DNA of 64,000 nt from assembly GCA_046351595.1 (NCBI GenBank), contig JAXLYE010000004.1, forward strand, positions 248,001-312,000, written 5' to 3'. Positions 20,436-29,375 of this stretch are shown in pieces (position 1 is the first letter of the stretch; every line of letters starts with the position of its first letter). Both the position numbers and the translations under genes were made by a program. The notes beneath the pieces are model-generated. The model was given only the letters and a program-made list of their open reading frames with translations, searched no databases and was not told where the DNA came from. The stretch comes from JAXLYE01 sp046351595. Its GTDB lineage: Bacteria; Myxococcota_A; Polyangia; Palsa-1104; JAEUJZ01.

Positions 20436-21394
20436 CGCGGCAGCCGACGATCGAGTGGCAGGTGGGCGGCGTCTGCAACTACGACTGCTCGTACTGCATC
20501 CAGAGCCGCGAGTACCGCACCGGCCACCCGAGCGACGAGCAGGTCGAGCTGTTCCTGCGCTTCTTCGAGGGGCTGCCCGGTCGCTGGGAGATCAAGATGA
20601 CCGGCGGCGAGCCCTTCGCCTTCCGCGGCTTCATGCAGCGCATCGTGCCGGGGCTGGTCGAGCGCACCGCGCACATGCTGTCGGTGCTGACCAACCTGTC
20701 GGCGCCCGAGTCCGTGCTCGAGCGCTTCGCGCGCCTGACCTACGGCCGCCTGGGCATCGTCAGCGCCTCGCTGCACCTGGAGTTTACCGACGCGGTCACG
20801 TTCGCGAACAAGGCCGCGCGGCTGCGCTCGCAGCTCGCAGAAGGCGCGCGCCTGGTCGTCAACAGCGTGCTGGTGCCAGGGCGCCTCGGCGCGGTGCTCG
20901 AGGCCGAGCAGGTGCTGGCCGCGGCCGGGCTGCGGCTGTTCCCGCAGATCATGAAGGTCGGCTCCGGGATCGCGACCTACGCGGCGGAAGACGCGGCGGC
21001 CATCCGCGAGCTGGTCGGCGAGTCGCCGTCGCCGCGGCGCGCCAACATGGCGCCGAGCTACAAGGGCCGGAGCTGCTACGCCGGCGTCGAGTACCTGGTG
21101 CTCCTGCAGAACGGCGACGCCTATAGCTGCCGCACCGCGCGCCGCCACAAGCAGGGCTTCCTCGGCAACGTCTTCAAGGGCACGCTGCGCCGCTGGGACG
21201 CGCCGTCGCCGTGCCCGTACGACATCTGCCCGTGCACGGTGCCGGCCAACCGCGGGATGATCGAGGGCGTGCAGCCGGGCGACGAGGAGCCCGCGGTCGA
21301 GGCGCGGCGCGTGCGCCTGCCCGTGGTCACCGACGCGCCGGTCACTCCTGTGGCAGCGGCTGCGCCGATCGCGCCGGTCGGGGAGGCGCGGTGA
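20432..21394 (+). CDS. Radical SAM enzyme (second of three)
   Basis: The protein (320 aa) begins at GTG 20432, overlapping the previous gene by 4 nt. The cluster motif CNYDCSYC lies near residue 14 and is followed by EIKMTGGEPFAF, the SAM-binding GGE strand. The C-terminal part has a distinctive cysteine block, GRSCYAGVEYLVLLQNGDAYSCRTARRHK then PCPYDICPCTVPANRGM, likely an auxiliary cluster site. The next gene has the same block, so the two are paralogues. The tail is Ala/Pro/Val-rich. The stop codon overlaps the next ATG by one base. Confidence 0.83.
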   Translation: MTRQPTIEWQVGGVCNYDCSYCIQSREYRTGHPSDEQVELFLRFFEGLPGRWEIKMTGGEPFAFRGFMQRIVPGLVERTAHMLSVLTNLSAPESVLERFARLTYGRLGIVSASLHLEFTDAVTFANKAARLRSQLAEGARLVVNSVLVPGRLGAVLEAEQVLAAAGLRLFPQIMKVGSGIATYAAEDAAAIRELVGESPSPRRANMAPSYKGRSCYAGVEYLVLLQNGDAYSCRTARRHKQGFLGNVFKGTLRRWDAPSPCPYDICPCTVPANRGMIEGVQPGDEEPAVEARRVRLPVVTDAPVTPVAAAAPIAPVGEAR

Positions 21395-22422
21395 TGGCGC
21401 AGCACCCGCGCCCGCTGCCCGAGGATGAGTCCGCGGCCATCGCGCTGCGCTTCGTGGCGCCACCGTGTCCGGACGAGGGCGCGGTCAGCTGGAACATCAA
21501 CACCGCGTGCAACTACCGCTGCTCGTACTGCACGCAGCGCTTCATGGAGGATCGCGGCCGCTGGAGCCGCGACACGCCGCGCTTCTTGAAGTCGTTCGCG
21601 CGCCTGCCCGGGCGCTGGGAGATCAAGATCTCGGGCGGCGAGCCGTTCGTGCACCCGACGCTCGTCGAGATCGTCGGCGGCCTGGCCGAGCTCGGGCACC
21701 GCATCTCGATCGTCACCAACTTCGCGGCGGCGATGGACAAGCTGCTGGCGTTCGCGCGCGCGGCGCGGGGCCGGGTCGGCGTGTTCTCGTGCAGCCTGCA
21801 CCTGGAGTATGTGCAGGACGTCGCCGGGTTCATCGACAAGGCGCGCTGGCTGCACGCGACGCTGCGCGAGCTCGCGGATCCGGCGCTTGTGGCGCCGAGC
21901 CTGTGCGTGACCACGGTGGCGACGCGGCCGGCGCTGCCGCGGCTCGCCGAGCTGGCGGCGCAGTTTGCCGCGGCCGCGGTCACGTTCAAGATCCAGCCCG
22001 AGCGCCAGGACGGCGCCATCGTGCCCTACTCCGACGAGGAGAGCGCGGGGCTGGTGCAGCTCGGGGGGCACAACCGCACCGGGCAGCTCGCGCACCGCTA
22101 CGGCGGGCGCCCGTGCTGGTCCGGCAGCCGCTACTTCATCCTCGACGATCGCGGCGTGGCCTACCGCTGCTACCCGGCGCGCCGCCACAAGACCGAGCGG
22201 CTGGGAGACTTTTTGTCCGAAGACTTTGCGCTGTTCCAGGGGCCGCGGCCGTGCCGCTACCCGCTGTGCTACTGCACGGTCCCGATCGAGCGTGGGCTCA
22301 TGGCCCGCGACGCCGTGAACGAGCGCGGGCTCATGGACCGCGACGCTGTGAACGATGCGGCCCGCGCCTCCACCTCCGACGAGGGCGGCGCCGGGCCGGG
22401 CGCCTTGCCACTGCAAGACTGA
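21394..22422 (+). CDS. Radical SAM enzyme (third of three), paralogue of the previous one
   Basis: The 342-residue protein starts at ATG 21394 (GTG 21391 is also possible). It has CNYRCSYC near residue 35, EIKISGGEPFVHP, and the same C-terminal cysteine block as its neighbour: GGRPCWSG, GVAYRCYPARRHK, PCRYPLCYCTVPIERG. The tail contains a tandem 11-residue repeat, ERGLMARDAVN then ERGLMDRDAVN, from 33-bp repeats at 22288-22353. It is followed by the short anchored protein gene 8 nt later. Two paralogues side by side suggest two similar steps on one scaffold or a heteromeric enzyme. The substrate is unknown. Confidence 0.82.
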   Translation: MAQHPRPLPEDESAAIALRFVAPPCPDEGAVSWNINTACNYRCSYCTQRFMEDRGRWSRDTPRFLKSFARLPGRWEIKISGGEPFVHPTLVEIVGGLAELGHRISIVTNFAAAMDKLLAFARAARGRVGVFSCSLHLEYVQDVAGFIDKARWLHATLRELADPALVAPSLCVTTVATRPALPRLAELAAQFAAAAVTFKIQPERQDGAIVPYSDEESAGLVQLGGHNRTGQLAHRYGGRPCWSGSRYFILDDRGVAYRCYPARRHKTERLGDFLSEDFALFQGPRPCRYPLCYCTVPIERGLMARDAVNERGLMDRDAVNDAARASTSDEGGAGPGALPLQD

Positions 22423-22430
22423 GGTTTTAG

Positions 22431-22994
22431 GTGAAGTACACGACGTTCAGGAACCTGATTGTCCTCGGCGGCCTCGGCGCCGCGGTCGGCAGCATGTACA
22501 TGTGCCTGCGGCCCGGCGCGGTGCACGTGAGCCCCACGCCCGCGGTGGTGTCCAGCTCGAGCCAGGGCGCCTCGGCGCCCGAGAGCCCGCGGCCGCTGCC
22601 GGCACAGGCGGCGAGCGCGGCGCAGGCCCCGGTGCCCGCAGCGGCCCTGGCGCCGACGGCCCCGACTGCAAAAAGAGCGGACGCGCCGACCGGCGGCGAG
22701 GCGCTGCGCCCGCTCGACGACGAGGTGCTGCGCCTGGCCGGCCAGCGCATGACCACGGACAAGGTCAAGGACGCGGTGCCCGGCCGGCCCTACAAGATCA
22801 ACCTCTACGTCGAGGGCGGTCGCGTCGTGCGCGCCAAGGTCGATCTCAACCGCAACGAGAAGTGGGACGAGAAGTGGTCGTTCGACATCGAGGGCGGCAC
22901 GCCCGTGGTCAAGCGCCAGGTTTCGCCCACCGACGACGACAGCAGCTACCCGCTGAAGTACCGGCTGGCCGGCAAGGCGTGGGTCAAGGAGTAG
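22431..22994 (+). CDS. Membrane-anchored protein with Ca-loop-like motif; last gene of the radical SAM operon
   Basis: The 187-residue protein starts at GTG 22431 after GAGG. It has an N-terminal hydrophobic anchor (about 8-28), a long Ser/Pro/Ala linker (to about 80) and a C-terminal domain of about 100 residues. In that domain, VDLNRNEKWDEKW resembles a calcium-binding DxNxNxxxDE loop, and short beta strands surround it (INLYVEGGRVVRAKV, WSFDIEGG). No known family is recognised. As the last gene of a biosynthetic-looking operon it may hold, export or be modified by the products, but that is inference. Confidence 0.7.
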   Translation: MKYTTFRNLIVLGGLGAAVGSMYMCLRPGAVHVSPTPAVVSSSSQGASAPESPRPLPAQAASAAQAPVPAAALAPTAPTAKRADAPTGGEALRPLDDEVLRLAGQRMTTDKVKDAVPGRPYKINLYVEGGRVVRAKVDLNRNEKWDEKWSFDIEGGTPVVKRQVSPTDDDSSYPLKYRLAGKAWVKE

Positions 22995-23005
22995 GGGAGT
23001 AGCAG

Positions 23006-24619
23006 CTAGGGCGTCATCGCCGCGGGCGTGAGCCACAGCGCGCTGCGCGGCGGCAGCGCCGGCAGCGGGTAGCGTCGCCGCGTCGTGTCCGTGACCGCCG
23101 GCGGGCGCGCGCCGTCGCTGAGCAGGTCACGCACCGGACCGAGCGGGTGATCCGCGGGCAGCTCGAGCACGGCGCCGCTGACCGCGCTGGTGCCGAGGTT
23201 GTAGACAGCGACGACGGCGCCCTCGGGCCGGTCGCCGCGGCGGAAGGCGAGCAGCCGATCGTCGGGCTGTCCCGAGGGGCCCGTCGGCGCCAGCGGCAAC
23301 AGGGCGGGGCTGCGCAGCGCCGCGGTGCCGCGCCGCAGCTCGATCAGGCGCCGGTAGTGCTGCCACAGCGAGCCCGGATCGCGCTGCTGCGCCGCCACCT
23401 GATCCCAGGGCATGCTCTGGCGCTGCCCGCGGTCGCCGGCGGTCGCGGCCTGGGTCAGTCCGAGCTCCTCGCCGTAGTACAGAAACGGCGTGCCGGGCAT
23501 GCCGAGCAGCAGCGTCGCGGCCAGGCGCAGCGCATCGCCGGGGACAGAGCTGGCGACCCGCCGCTGATCGTGGTTCGAGAGGAAGGGCAGGAAGAAGCCC
23601 GGCTCGGTGCCGCTGCGCGAGAGGTGCTCGAGCACGTCGCGCAAAGGGGCCGCGGCGCCACGCGACAGCCCGTCGACCACGGCGCCGGCCAGCGGGAAGC
23701 TGAAGCAGCCGTGCAGCTCGTCGCCGCTGCCGGCGTAGCGGGCGATGGTGTCCAGGTCCGTCCAGACCTCGCCGATGAGCGCCGCGTCCGCGCGGCGGCC
23801 GAGCGCGGTCTTGCGCAGCCGGCGCAGCAGCGCGTGCGTGTCCGCGGTGTCCGAGAAGGCCGGCGCCTTGTCGGCAGCGGCGCTGACCGGATCCGGCCAC
23901 TCGATCAGGTAGCGCGCCGCGTCCAGGCGGTAGCCGTCGGCGCCGCGGTCGAGCCACAGGCCGATGACGTCCTCCATCGCGCGCACCGTGTCCTCGTCGC
24001 GCAGGTTGAGGTCGGGCATGACGCCGCTGAACAGGCCGAGGTAGCTGCGCGGCGGCTGGCCACCGAGCGAGCGCCACACCGGCTTGCCCTGCCACATCCA
24101 GCCCGGCTGATCGCCGCGGAACAGGTAGCGGCCGGCCGCGCTGCCGCCGCGATTCGCCGCGACGAACCACGGGTGCTGGTTCGAGGTGTGGTTGAGCACC
24201 AGATCGAGCAGCACGCGCATGCCGCGCCGGTGCGCCGCCTCGACGAGCTGGCTGAAGTCGGCGAGCGTGCCGAAGTCGGGGTGGACGGCGCCGTAGTCCG
24301 TGACGTCGTAGCCGTGGTAGCTCGGCGACGGGTGGATCGGCGTCAGCCAGAGCAGATCGACGCCGAGCTCGCGCAGGGTGTCCAGGCGCGCCGTGACGCC
24401 GCGCAGGTCGCCGCTGCCGTCGCCGTCGCTGTCGGCGAAGCTGCGGACGAAGATCTCGTAGCCGATCGAGTCGCGCAGCCAGCGGCTGGCCGGCGGCGCG
24501 GCGGCCGGGGCGGCGGCGTCGGGGAGCAGGGTCGGCGGGGCGGCCGGCTCGCTGCACGAGGCGGCGAGGGCGGCGACAGCGACAAGCGGCACGGAGCGGG
24601 CGCGGAGCCGGCGCGACAT
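23006..24619 (-). CDS. Alpha-amylase family (GH13) lipoprotein
   Basis: The protein (537 aa) has a lipoprotein signal ending LAASC and a Pro/Ala-rich linker, then a GH13 (beta/alpha)8 barrel. The barrel carries the four usual conserved regions: LLDLVLNHTSNQHPWF (region I), DGYRLDAARY with nucleophile Asp233 (region II), LIGEVWTD with acid/base Glu284 (region III) and FLSNHDQRR with Asp351 (region IV). It would act on alpha-1,4 or alpha-1,6 glucan bonds at the cell surface. Region II resembles oligo-1,6-glucosidase and trehalose-synthase-like enzymes, so the substrate is open. It is convergent with the anchored-protein gene, 11 bp away. Confidence 0.92.
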   Translation of the reverse strand: MSRRLRARSVPLVAVAALAASCSEPAAPPTLLPDAAAPAAAPPASRWLRDSIGYEIFVRSFADSDGDGSGDLRGVTARLDTLRELGVDLLWLTPIHPSPSYHGYDVTDYGAVHPDFGTLADFSQLVEAAHRRGMRVLLDLVLNHTSNQHPWFVAANRGGSAAGRYLFRGDQPGWMWQGKPVWRSLGGQPPRSYLGLFSGVMPDLNLRDEDTVRAMEDVIGLWLDRGADGYRLDAARYLIEWPDPVSAAADKAPAFSDTADTHALLRRLRKTALGRRADAALIGEVWTDLDTIARYAGSGDELHGCFSFPLAGAVVDGLSRGAAAPLRDVLEHLSRSGTEPGFFLPFLSNHDQRRVASSVPGDALRLAATLLLGMPGTPFLYYGEELGLTQAATAGDRGQRQSMPWDQVAAQQRDPGSLWQHYRRLIELRRGTAALRSPALLPLAPTGPSGQPDDRLLAFRRGDRPEGAVVAVYNLGTSAVSGAVLELPADHPLGPVRDLLSDGARPPAVTDTTRRRYPLPALPPRSALWLTPAAMTP

Positions 24620-24671
24620 GGCGCGAACATATCGCAGCGCGCGCCGCGAGCCGGTCGGGTTTTTCCGGATG

Positions 24672-25454
24672 CTACTGCGCGGTGACCGCGGGCCCGGCGC
24701 GCAGCTGGAAGCGGAAGCTGCCGCTCAGCGCTCCGGCGGTGTCGACGACCTGCGGCATCGGCCCCTGCTCGCGGATGGCGCGCGCGTCCTCGACGGTGAG
24801 GCGGACCTCGGCGTCGATGTACTCGCCGAGCTCGCGGCCGAGCTCGTTGAAGCGGACGTAGCCGCGCAGCTGCGGCTGCACCAGCACCGGATCACACGAG
24901 CTGTGCATCTGCAGGCCGGCGTGGGCGAACGAGAACGGATCGCGCGGCAGCGGCACCGAGCTGCCCGAGACCGGCGGCGGCAGGATCGGGAAGCCGGGCT
25001 CGCCGCGACCGAGCGCCGCCGCCTGCTCGAGCAGCGCGCGGTCGATGTCGGGGACGATCAGCTCGAAGACGTCGGTGCGCTCGGCCTTGGCGGTGGCGCG
25101 CTGCAGGCGGATGCGCATGCGGTCGACGCGGGCGCCGGGGCGGCGGATCGGGGGCGGCTCGAGCACGCGCACCACCTCGCCGTAGAAGGCGACGGGATCG
25201 AGCGCGAAGGCGGGCAGGGGGCTCGGCACGTCGCTGCTGCCGGGCACGGTCGGGTCCTGGGGCGGGCAGCCGCGCAGGAACAGGGTGCCGGCGAGCTGGC
25301 CCGTGCCCTCGCCGGCGCAGCCCCCGAGGCCCGCAAGGAGGCCGGCGGCGAGGCCCCCGAGGAGGCCGGAGACGAGGCCGAGGCGTCCCAAGCGCGACCG
25401 CGCGCGGCGCGGCAGCGCATCCTGTGCGGGCGACCTTTGCAGCAGACCGACCAT
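24672..25454 (-). CDS. Lipoprotein of unknown function
   Basis: The 260-residue protein has a long N-terminal charged and hydrophobic signal ending AGLGGC, a good lipobox, and AAGGAA precedes the ATG. The mature part is not recognised. It is beta-rich, with blocks TLFLRGCPP, RMRIRLQRA and DVFELIVPDID, and holds three Cys besides the lipid Cys that could form a disulfide. It is downstream of, and on the same strand as, the isochorismatase-like gene. Confidence 0.65.
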   Translation of the reverse strand: MVGLLQRSPAQDALPRRARSRLGRLGLVSGLLGGLAAGLLAGLGGCAGEGTGQLAGTLFLRGCPPQDPTVPGSSDVPSPLPAFALDPVAFYGEVVRVLEPPPIRRPGARVDRMRIRLQRATAKAERTDVFELIVPDIDRALLEQAAALGRGEPGFPILPPPVSGSSVPLPRDPFSFAHAGLQMHSSCDPVLVQPQLRGYVRFNELGRELGEYIDAEVRLTVEDARAIREQGPMPQVVDTAGALSGSFRFQLRAGPAVTAQ

Positions 25455-25514
25455 GGTTCCTTTTTATCACGCGCCGGGCCTTCGCACCGGCCGCGCGCGC
25501 GGGGCTCGGGCGCG

Positions 25515-26144
25515 CTACTTGACCAGCGCCGAGATGGCCTTGAACTCGGGCGTGCCGGCGCGGTGCAACAGGTCGAAGAGCACGGCCTCGGTGGCGGTCA
25601 CGCAGGCACCGGCGCGCTCGGCGAGCACCAGGCCGACGCGCTGGTTCTCGGGGTCGCGCGAGATCACGGCGTCGTGCGGCACGTGGACCTTGAAGCCGGC
25701 GTGGCACAGGTCGCGCACCGTCTGGAAGACGCAGATGTGCGCCTCCATGCCGAAGACGATGAGCTGCGAGCGGCCGCTGTCGATCAGGGCGCGCGCGATC
25801 GCGGGGTTGGCGAAGGCCGAGAACTCCAGCTTCTCGAAGCGCGGCGCGCCCGCCGGCAGCGCCGCGACGAGGTCGGGCAGCGTATCGCCCAGGCCCTTCT
25901 TGTACTGCTCCGAGACGATCACCGGCACGCCGAGGGTGGCGGCCCCGCGCAAAAGGTTCGACCCGTTGCGCACGAGGCGGCCGAGCAGCTCAGGGTGCAT
26001 GGCGGCCGACAGGCGCTCCTGCACGTCGACACACAGGACCAGCGCCTGCTCACGCACGAGCTGCAGCGGCGAGGGGGCGGACGGGGAGGCGAGCGGGGCG
26101 CCGGTCGCGGACGTCGGGATCGTCGTCGTCGAGTTCTGGGTCAT
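25515..26144 (-). CDS. Isochorismatase-like cysteine hydrolase
   Basis: The protein (209 aa, start ATG 26144; a longer frame is not supported) has the isochorismatase-fold catalytic residues: Asp in LCVDVQERL, Lys in EQYKKGLG and Cys in GMEAHICVFQT. It lacks marks of true isochorismatases or nicotinamidases; the closest look is to the YcaC-type group of unassigned hydrolases. It is divergent from an NCS1 transporter gene 163 bp away, so an amide or nucleobase-derived substrate is conceivable. The exact substrate is unknown. Confidence 0.85.
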   Translation of the reverse strand: MTQNSTTTIPTSATGAPLASPSAPSPLQLVREQALVLCVDVQERLSAAMHPELLGRLVRNGSNLLRGAATLGVPVIVSEQYKKGLGDTLPDLVAALPAGAPRFEKLEFSAFANPAIARALIDSGRSQLIVFGMEAHICVFQTVRDLCHAGFKVHVPHDAVISRDPENQRVGLVLAERAGACVTATEAVLFDLLHRAGTPEFKAISALVK

Positions 26145-26307
26145 GGGGCGGCATGGTAGCAGCTCCGGGCCCGGTCCGGGCAGGGCGGCTGCGCGGGGCC
26201 GGCTGCGGCTTGCCTCGGCCGCGCGGCGCTTGGTACTGTCCGCGCCTAACGCGGGCCCGTCGGAGCGACCAAACAACCGAGCGCGCCCGCCCGATCCCGA
26301 GGTCCCC

Positions 26308-27780
26308 ATGTCGGAAGTCCACCACCCGGATGGCCGCGTCGAGCTCGACGCCGAAGATCTGGCCCGCATACAAAACAGCCCGCTGTACAACCGCGACCTG
26401 GCGCCGGTGCCGATGGGCGAGCGCGTCTGGACGACGTACAACTTCGCGGCGCTGTGGATCTCGATGGCGCACTGCATCCCGACGTACATGCTGGCCTCGG
26501 GCCTCATCGACTCGGGCATGTCGTGGTGGCAGGCGCTGCTCACGATCCTGCTGGGCAATACGATCGTGCTGGTGCCGATCCTCTTGAACAGCCACCCGGG
26601 TACGCGCTACGGCGTGCCGTTCCCGGTGCTGCTGCGCTCGAGCTACGGCACCTATGGAGCCAACATCCCGGCGCTGATGCGGGCGCTGGTGGCGTGCGGC
26701 TGGTTCGGCATCAACGCCTGGATCGGCGGCGCGGTGCTGCACACCTTCTTCACCGCCTGCTACGCGGGCTGGCCGACGCTGCTCGGCAGCCACCCGGTGA
26801 GCGGCTACCTGCCGGCGCAGTGGCTGAGCTTCCTCCTGTTCTGGGGGCTCAATATCTTCGTCATCTTCCGCGGCATGGATCTGGTGCGCAAGCTCGAGAA
26901 CTTCGCGGCGCCGTTCGTGCTGGTGATGGCGGGCGTGCTGCTCGGCTGGGCGGTGTGGAAGGCGAACGGGCTCGGGCCGATCATGACGCAGTCGGGCAAG
27001 CTGTCGGGCGCGGCGTTCTGGCGCGCCTTCCCGCTGGCGCTGACCGGCATGGTCGGGTTCTGGGCGACGCTGTCATTGAACATGCCGGACTTCACCCGCT
27101 ACGGAAAGAGCCAGCGCGCGCAGATGCTCGGCCAGACCGTGGCGCTGCCGACGACGATGCTCGGCTTCTCGGCGATGGCGGTGATCATCACGTCCGCGAC
27201 CGCGGTGATCTTCGGCAAGACGATCTGGAAGCCCGAGCTGCTCATCGCCGAGCTCAAGGAGCCGCTGTGGGTCGGCCTCGCGGCGCTGACGCTGGTCATC
27301 GCGACGCTGGCGGTGAACATCGCGGCCAACGTCGTGTCGCCGGCCAATGACTTCGCGAACGCGGCGCCGCGCCTCATCGACTTCCGCCGCGGCGCGCTGA
27401 TCACCGGCGTGCTCGGGATCCTGTTCATGCCGTGGAAGCTGACCGAGGACGCGCACGCCTACATCGTCGGCTGGCTGGTCATGTACTCGGGCGGCCTGGG
27501 CTCTGTGGCGGCGGTGATGATCGTCGACTACTGGATCATCCGGAAGCGCAAGCTGCGGCTGCTCGATCTGTACCTGCCCGACGGCTGCTACCGCTACGAG
27601 CGCGGCTTCAACCGCGCCGCGGTGTGGGCGACGCTCGGCGGCTGCGTGCTGGCCTGGGGCGGGCTGGTGGTGCCGTCGCTGCGAACGCTGTTCGACTTCG
27701 CCTGGTTCGTCGGCTTCCTGGGCGCCGGCGTCCTGTACTACGGCCTGATGCAGAGCCAGCGCGCGGCGCAGGCGCACTGA
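26308..27780 (+). CDS. NCS1-family nucleobase:cation symporter
   Basis: The chosen start (ATG 26308 after GAGG) gives 490 residues with 11-12 hydrophobic segments. Family marks include LYNRDLAPVP before the first membrane helix, WFGINAWIGG, and NMPDFTRYGKS in the middle loop. Residues in these blocks bind substrate and sodium in known NCS1 proteins such as Mhp1 and cytosine/allantoin permeases. It would import a nucleobase, hydantoin or allantoin across the inner membrane. The specificity is not readable from sequence alone. Confidence 0.88.
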   Translation: MSEVHHPDGRVELDAEDLARIQNSPLYNRDLAPVPMGERVWTTYNFAALWISMAHCIPTYMLASGLIDSGMSWWQALLTILLGNTIVLVPILLNSHPGTRYGVPFPVLLRSSYGTYGANIPALMRALVACGWFGINAWIGGAVLHTFFTACYAGWPTLLGSHPVSGYLPAQWLSFLLFWGLNIFVIFRGMDLVRKLENFAAPFVLVMAGVLLGWAVWKANGLGPIMTQSGKLSGAAFWRAFPLALTGMVGFWATLSLNMPDFTRYGKSQRAQMLGQTVALPTTMLGFSAMAVIITSATAVIFGKTIWKPELLIAELKEPLWVGLAALTLVIATLAVNIAANVVSPANDFANAAPRLIDFRRGALITGVLGILFMPWKLTEDAHAYIVGWLVMYSGGLGSVAAVMIVDYWIIRKRKLRLLDLYLPDGCYRYERGFNRAAVWATLGGCVLAWGGLVVPSLRTLFDFAWFVGFLGAGVLYYGLMQSQRAAQAH

Positions 27781-27800
27781 CGGTTCGAGCGGCGCGGCGC

Positions 27801-27840
27801 GTGTTGCAGCGCTGCAACACGCCTGCTGCAGCGCTGCAAC
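27801..27840. promoter_or_regulatory. Two phased palindromes, likely activator sites of the downstream operon
   Basis: A perfect 20-bp palindrome, GTGTTGCAGCGCTGCAACAC, lies at 27801-27820. A second copy of its core TGCAGCGCTGCA lies at 27827-27838. The cores (27805-27816 and 27827-27838) have centres 22 bp apart, two helical turns. They lie about 75 and 97 bp upstream of the -12 element of the sigma-54-like promoter at 27893-27908. This is the layout of NtrC-family enhancer sites, and an NtrC-type regulator is encoded in the operon. The palindrome could also form a hairpin after the NCS1 gene. Confidence 0.65.
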
Positions 27841-27892
27841 CACGCCGCCCTCCTCTTCCCTCCGAACGCAGACTCTCCGACGGAACATCCGC

Positions 27893-27908
27893 TGGCACGC
27901 GGCTGGCT
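27893..27908 (+). promoter_or_regulatory. Putative sigma-54 promoter of the DUF2834-kinase-regulator operon
   Basis: TGGCACGCGGCTGGCT has a perfect -24 box (TGGCACG) and a -12 box with one change (TGGCT for TTGCT). The GG and GC doublets are 10 nt apart. Transcription would start about 12 nt downstream, leaving about 55 nt of leader with an AAGGAG ribosome site before the ATG at 27974. Confidence 0.65.
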
Positions 27909-27973
27909 ATTCAGCCGGTCGCAAGACCGCGGCGCCCAGCGCGCGGCCCTTCCCTCAACCAAGGAGCCCTGTC

Positions 27974-28321
27974 ATGCGAGCTGTCATCGGTGGAGTCTTC
28001 GTCCTGTTTGCCGCGCTGAACGTCTACGCCTTCGAGGCCGAGGGCCTCAAGGGCCTGTGGCAGGCGCTGACCCTGAGCAACGCCTGGCAGAAGGTGCTCT
28101 GCGTCGATCTGGTCATCTCGCTCAGCCTGGTGCTGACGTGGCTGTGGCGCGACGCGCGGGCGCACGGGCGCTCGCCGCTGCCCTACGTGTTCGTGACGCT
28201 CTTGACCGGCAGCATCGGGCCGCTGTGGTACCTGCTGCGCCGCCCGGCCGTCGACCGCGCTGCCGCCGCCGCTGATGACGAGGGCGGCGTCGACGCAGCG
28301 GTCGCGCCCGCGCGGCTGTGA
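27974..28321 (+). CDS. DUF2834 small membrane protein
   Basis: The 115-residue protein has three hydrophobic segments: IGGVFVLFAALNVYAF, VLCVDLVISLSLVLTWLW and YVFVTLLTGSIGPLWYLL. It matches the DUF2834 pattern, including the central D-x-x-I-x-L/S motif and the final GPL(W/L)YLL. Its stop codon overlaps the start of the histidine kinase gene by 4 nt. It is therefore co-transcribed and may be the input of the kinase. DUF2834 has no known role. Confidence 0.78.
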   Translation: MRAVIGGVFVLFAALNVYAFEAEGLKGLWQALTLSNAWQKVLCVDLVISLSLVLTWLWRDARAHGRSPLPYVFVTLLTGSIGPLWYLLRRPAVDRAAAAADDEGGVDAAVAPARL

Positions 28322-29375
28322 TAAGGTGGCGCGGCTTGCGCGGCAGCGACTCAAGCACGGCCCAGACCCAGCGTGCCCCCGAGGCCCAGCGGCTCCCCGA
28401 GCAGCGCGGGCGCTGGGAGCTGTGGGGCCTGTTCATCGGGCTGGGCAGCGGCCTGTTCGACCTCGGCCTCTTCTGGCTGCTCGGCGACCGGCTGCACCTC
28501 GGCCCGCGCACCTCGATCGCGGTCGTCACGGGCCTGTTCGCGCTGACCTCGGCGGTGCTCGGCTACGCCATCGGGCGCCTGCTCGTGCTGCGGCGGCGCG
28601 AGCAGGAGGCGACACGCATCATCAGCGCCCAGCTCGGCGCGCTCGCCGAGTCGCAGCGGCAGGTGCTCGAGAACGAGAAGCTCGCCGCCATCGGCCGCCT
28701 GGCCGCCGGCATCGCGCACGAGGTGCGCAACCCGCTCGGTGTCATCCGCGCCTCGGCCAAGATGGTGCAGGAGGGCTTCTCAGCCGGTGAGGATCCGCAC
28801 CGCGCCTGCCAGTTCATCTGCGAGGAGATCGATCGGCTGAACGGCCTGATCGGCTCGCTCCTGACGTTCGCGCGGCCGCAGCCGCTGCGGCTCTCGCGCA
28901 TCGGGCTGGACGCGGTGCTCGAGCGCGCGCTGCAGCTCATCGACGACGAGCTGCGCCGCCGCGGCGTGCGGCTGGCGCGGCCGGGCGCCTCGGGCCTTGA
29001 GCTGCTGGCGGACGCGGACCTTCTGGCGCAGGTGGTCTTCAGCCTGCTGAACAACGCCGCCGAGGCGCTGGGGCAGGGCGGCACCATCGAGCTGCGCACC
29101 TTTGCCTCGCCCGCGGAGCTGCGCATCGAGGTCGCGGACAGCGGACCGGGCCTTCTGCCCGAGCATGCGCAGCGGCTGTTCGAGCCCTTCTTCACCACCA
29201 AGCCCACGGGCACCGGGCTCGGTCTGGCCATGGCGCAGCGCATCGTGCAGGCGCACCGCGGCGGGCTGCGCTTCCTCCCGAGCCGCGGCGCGGGACCGCT
29301 CGGCTCGGGCGCCTGCTTCGAGATCTTCTTGCCGCGCGGCGAGCCCGCCGTCGCCGTCGCCGTTGAGGAGCAGGC

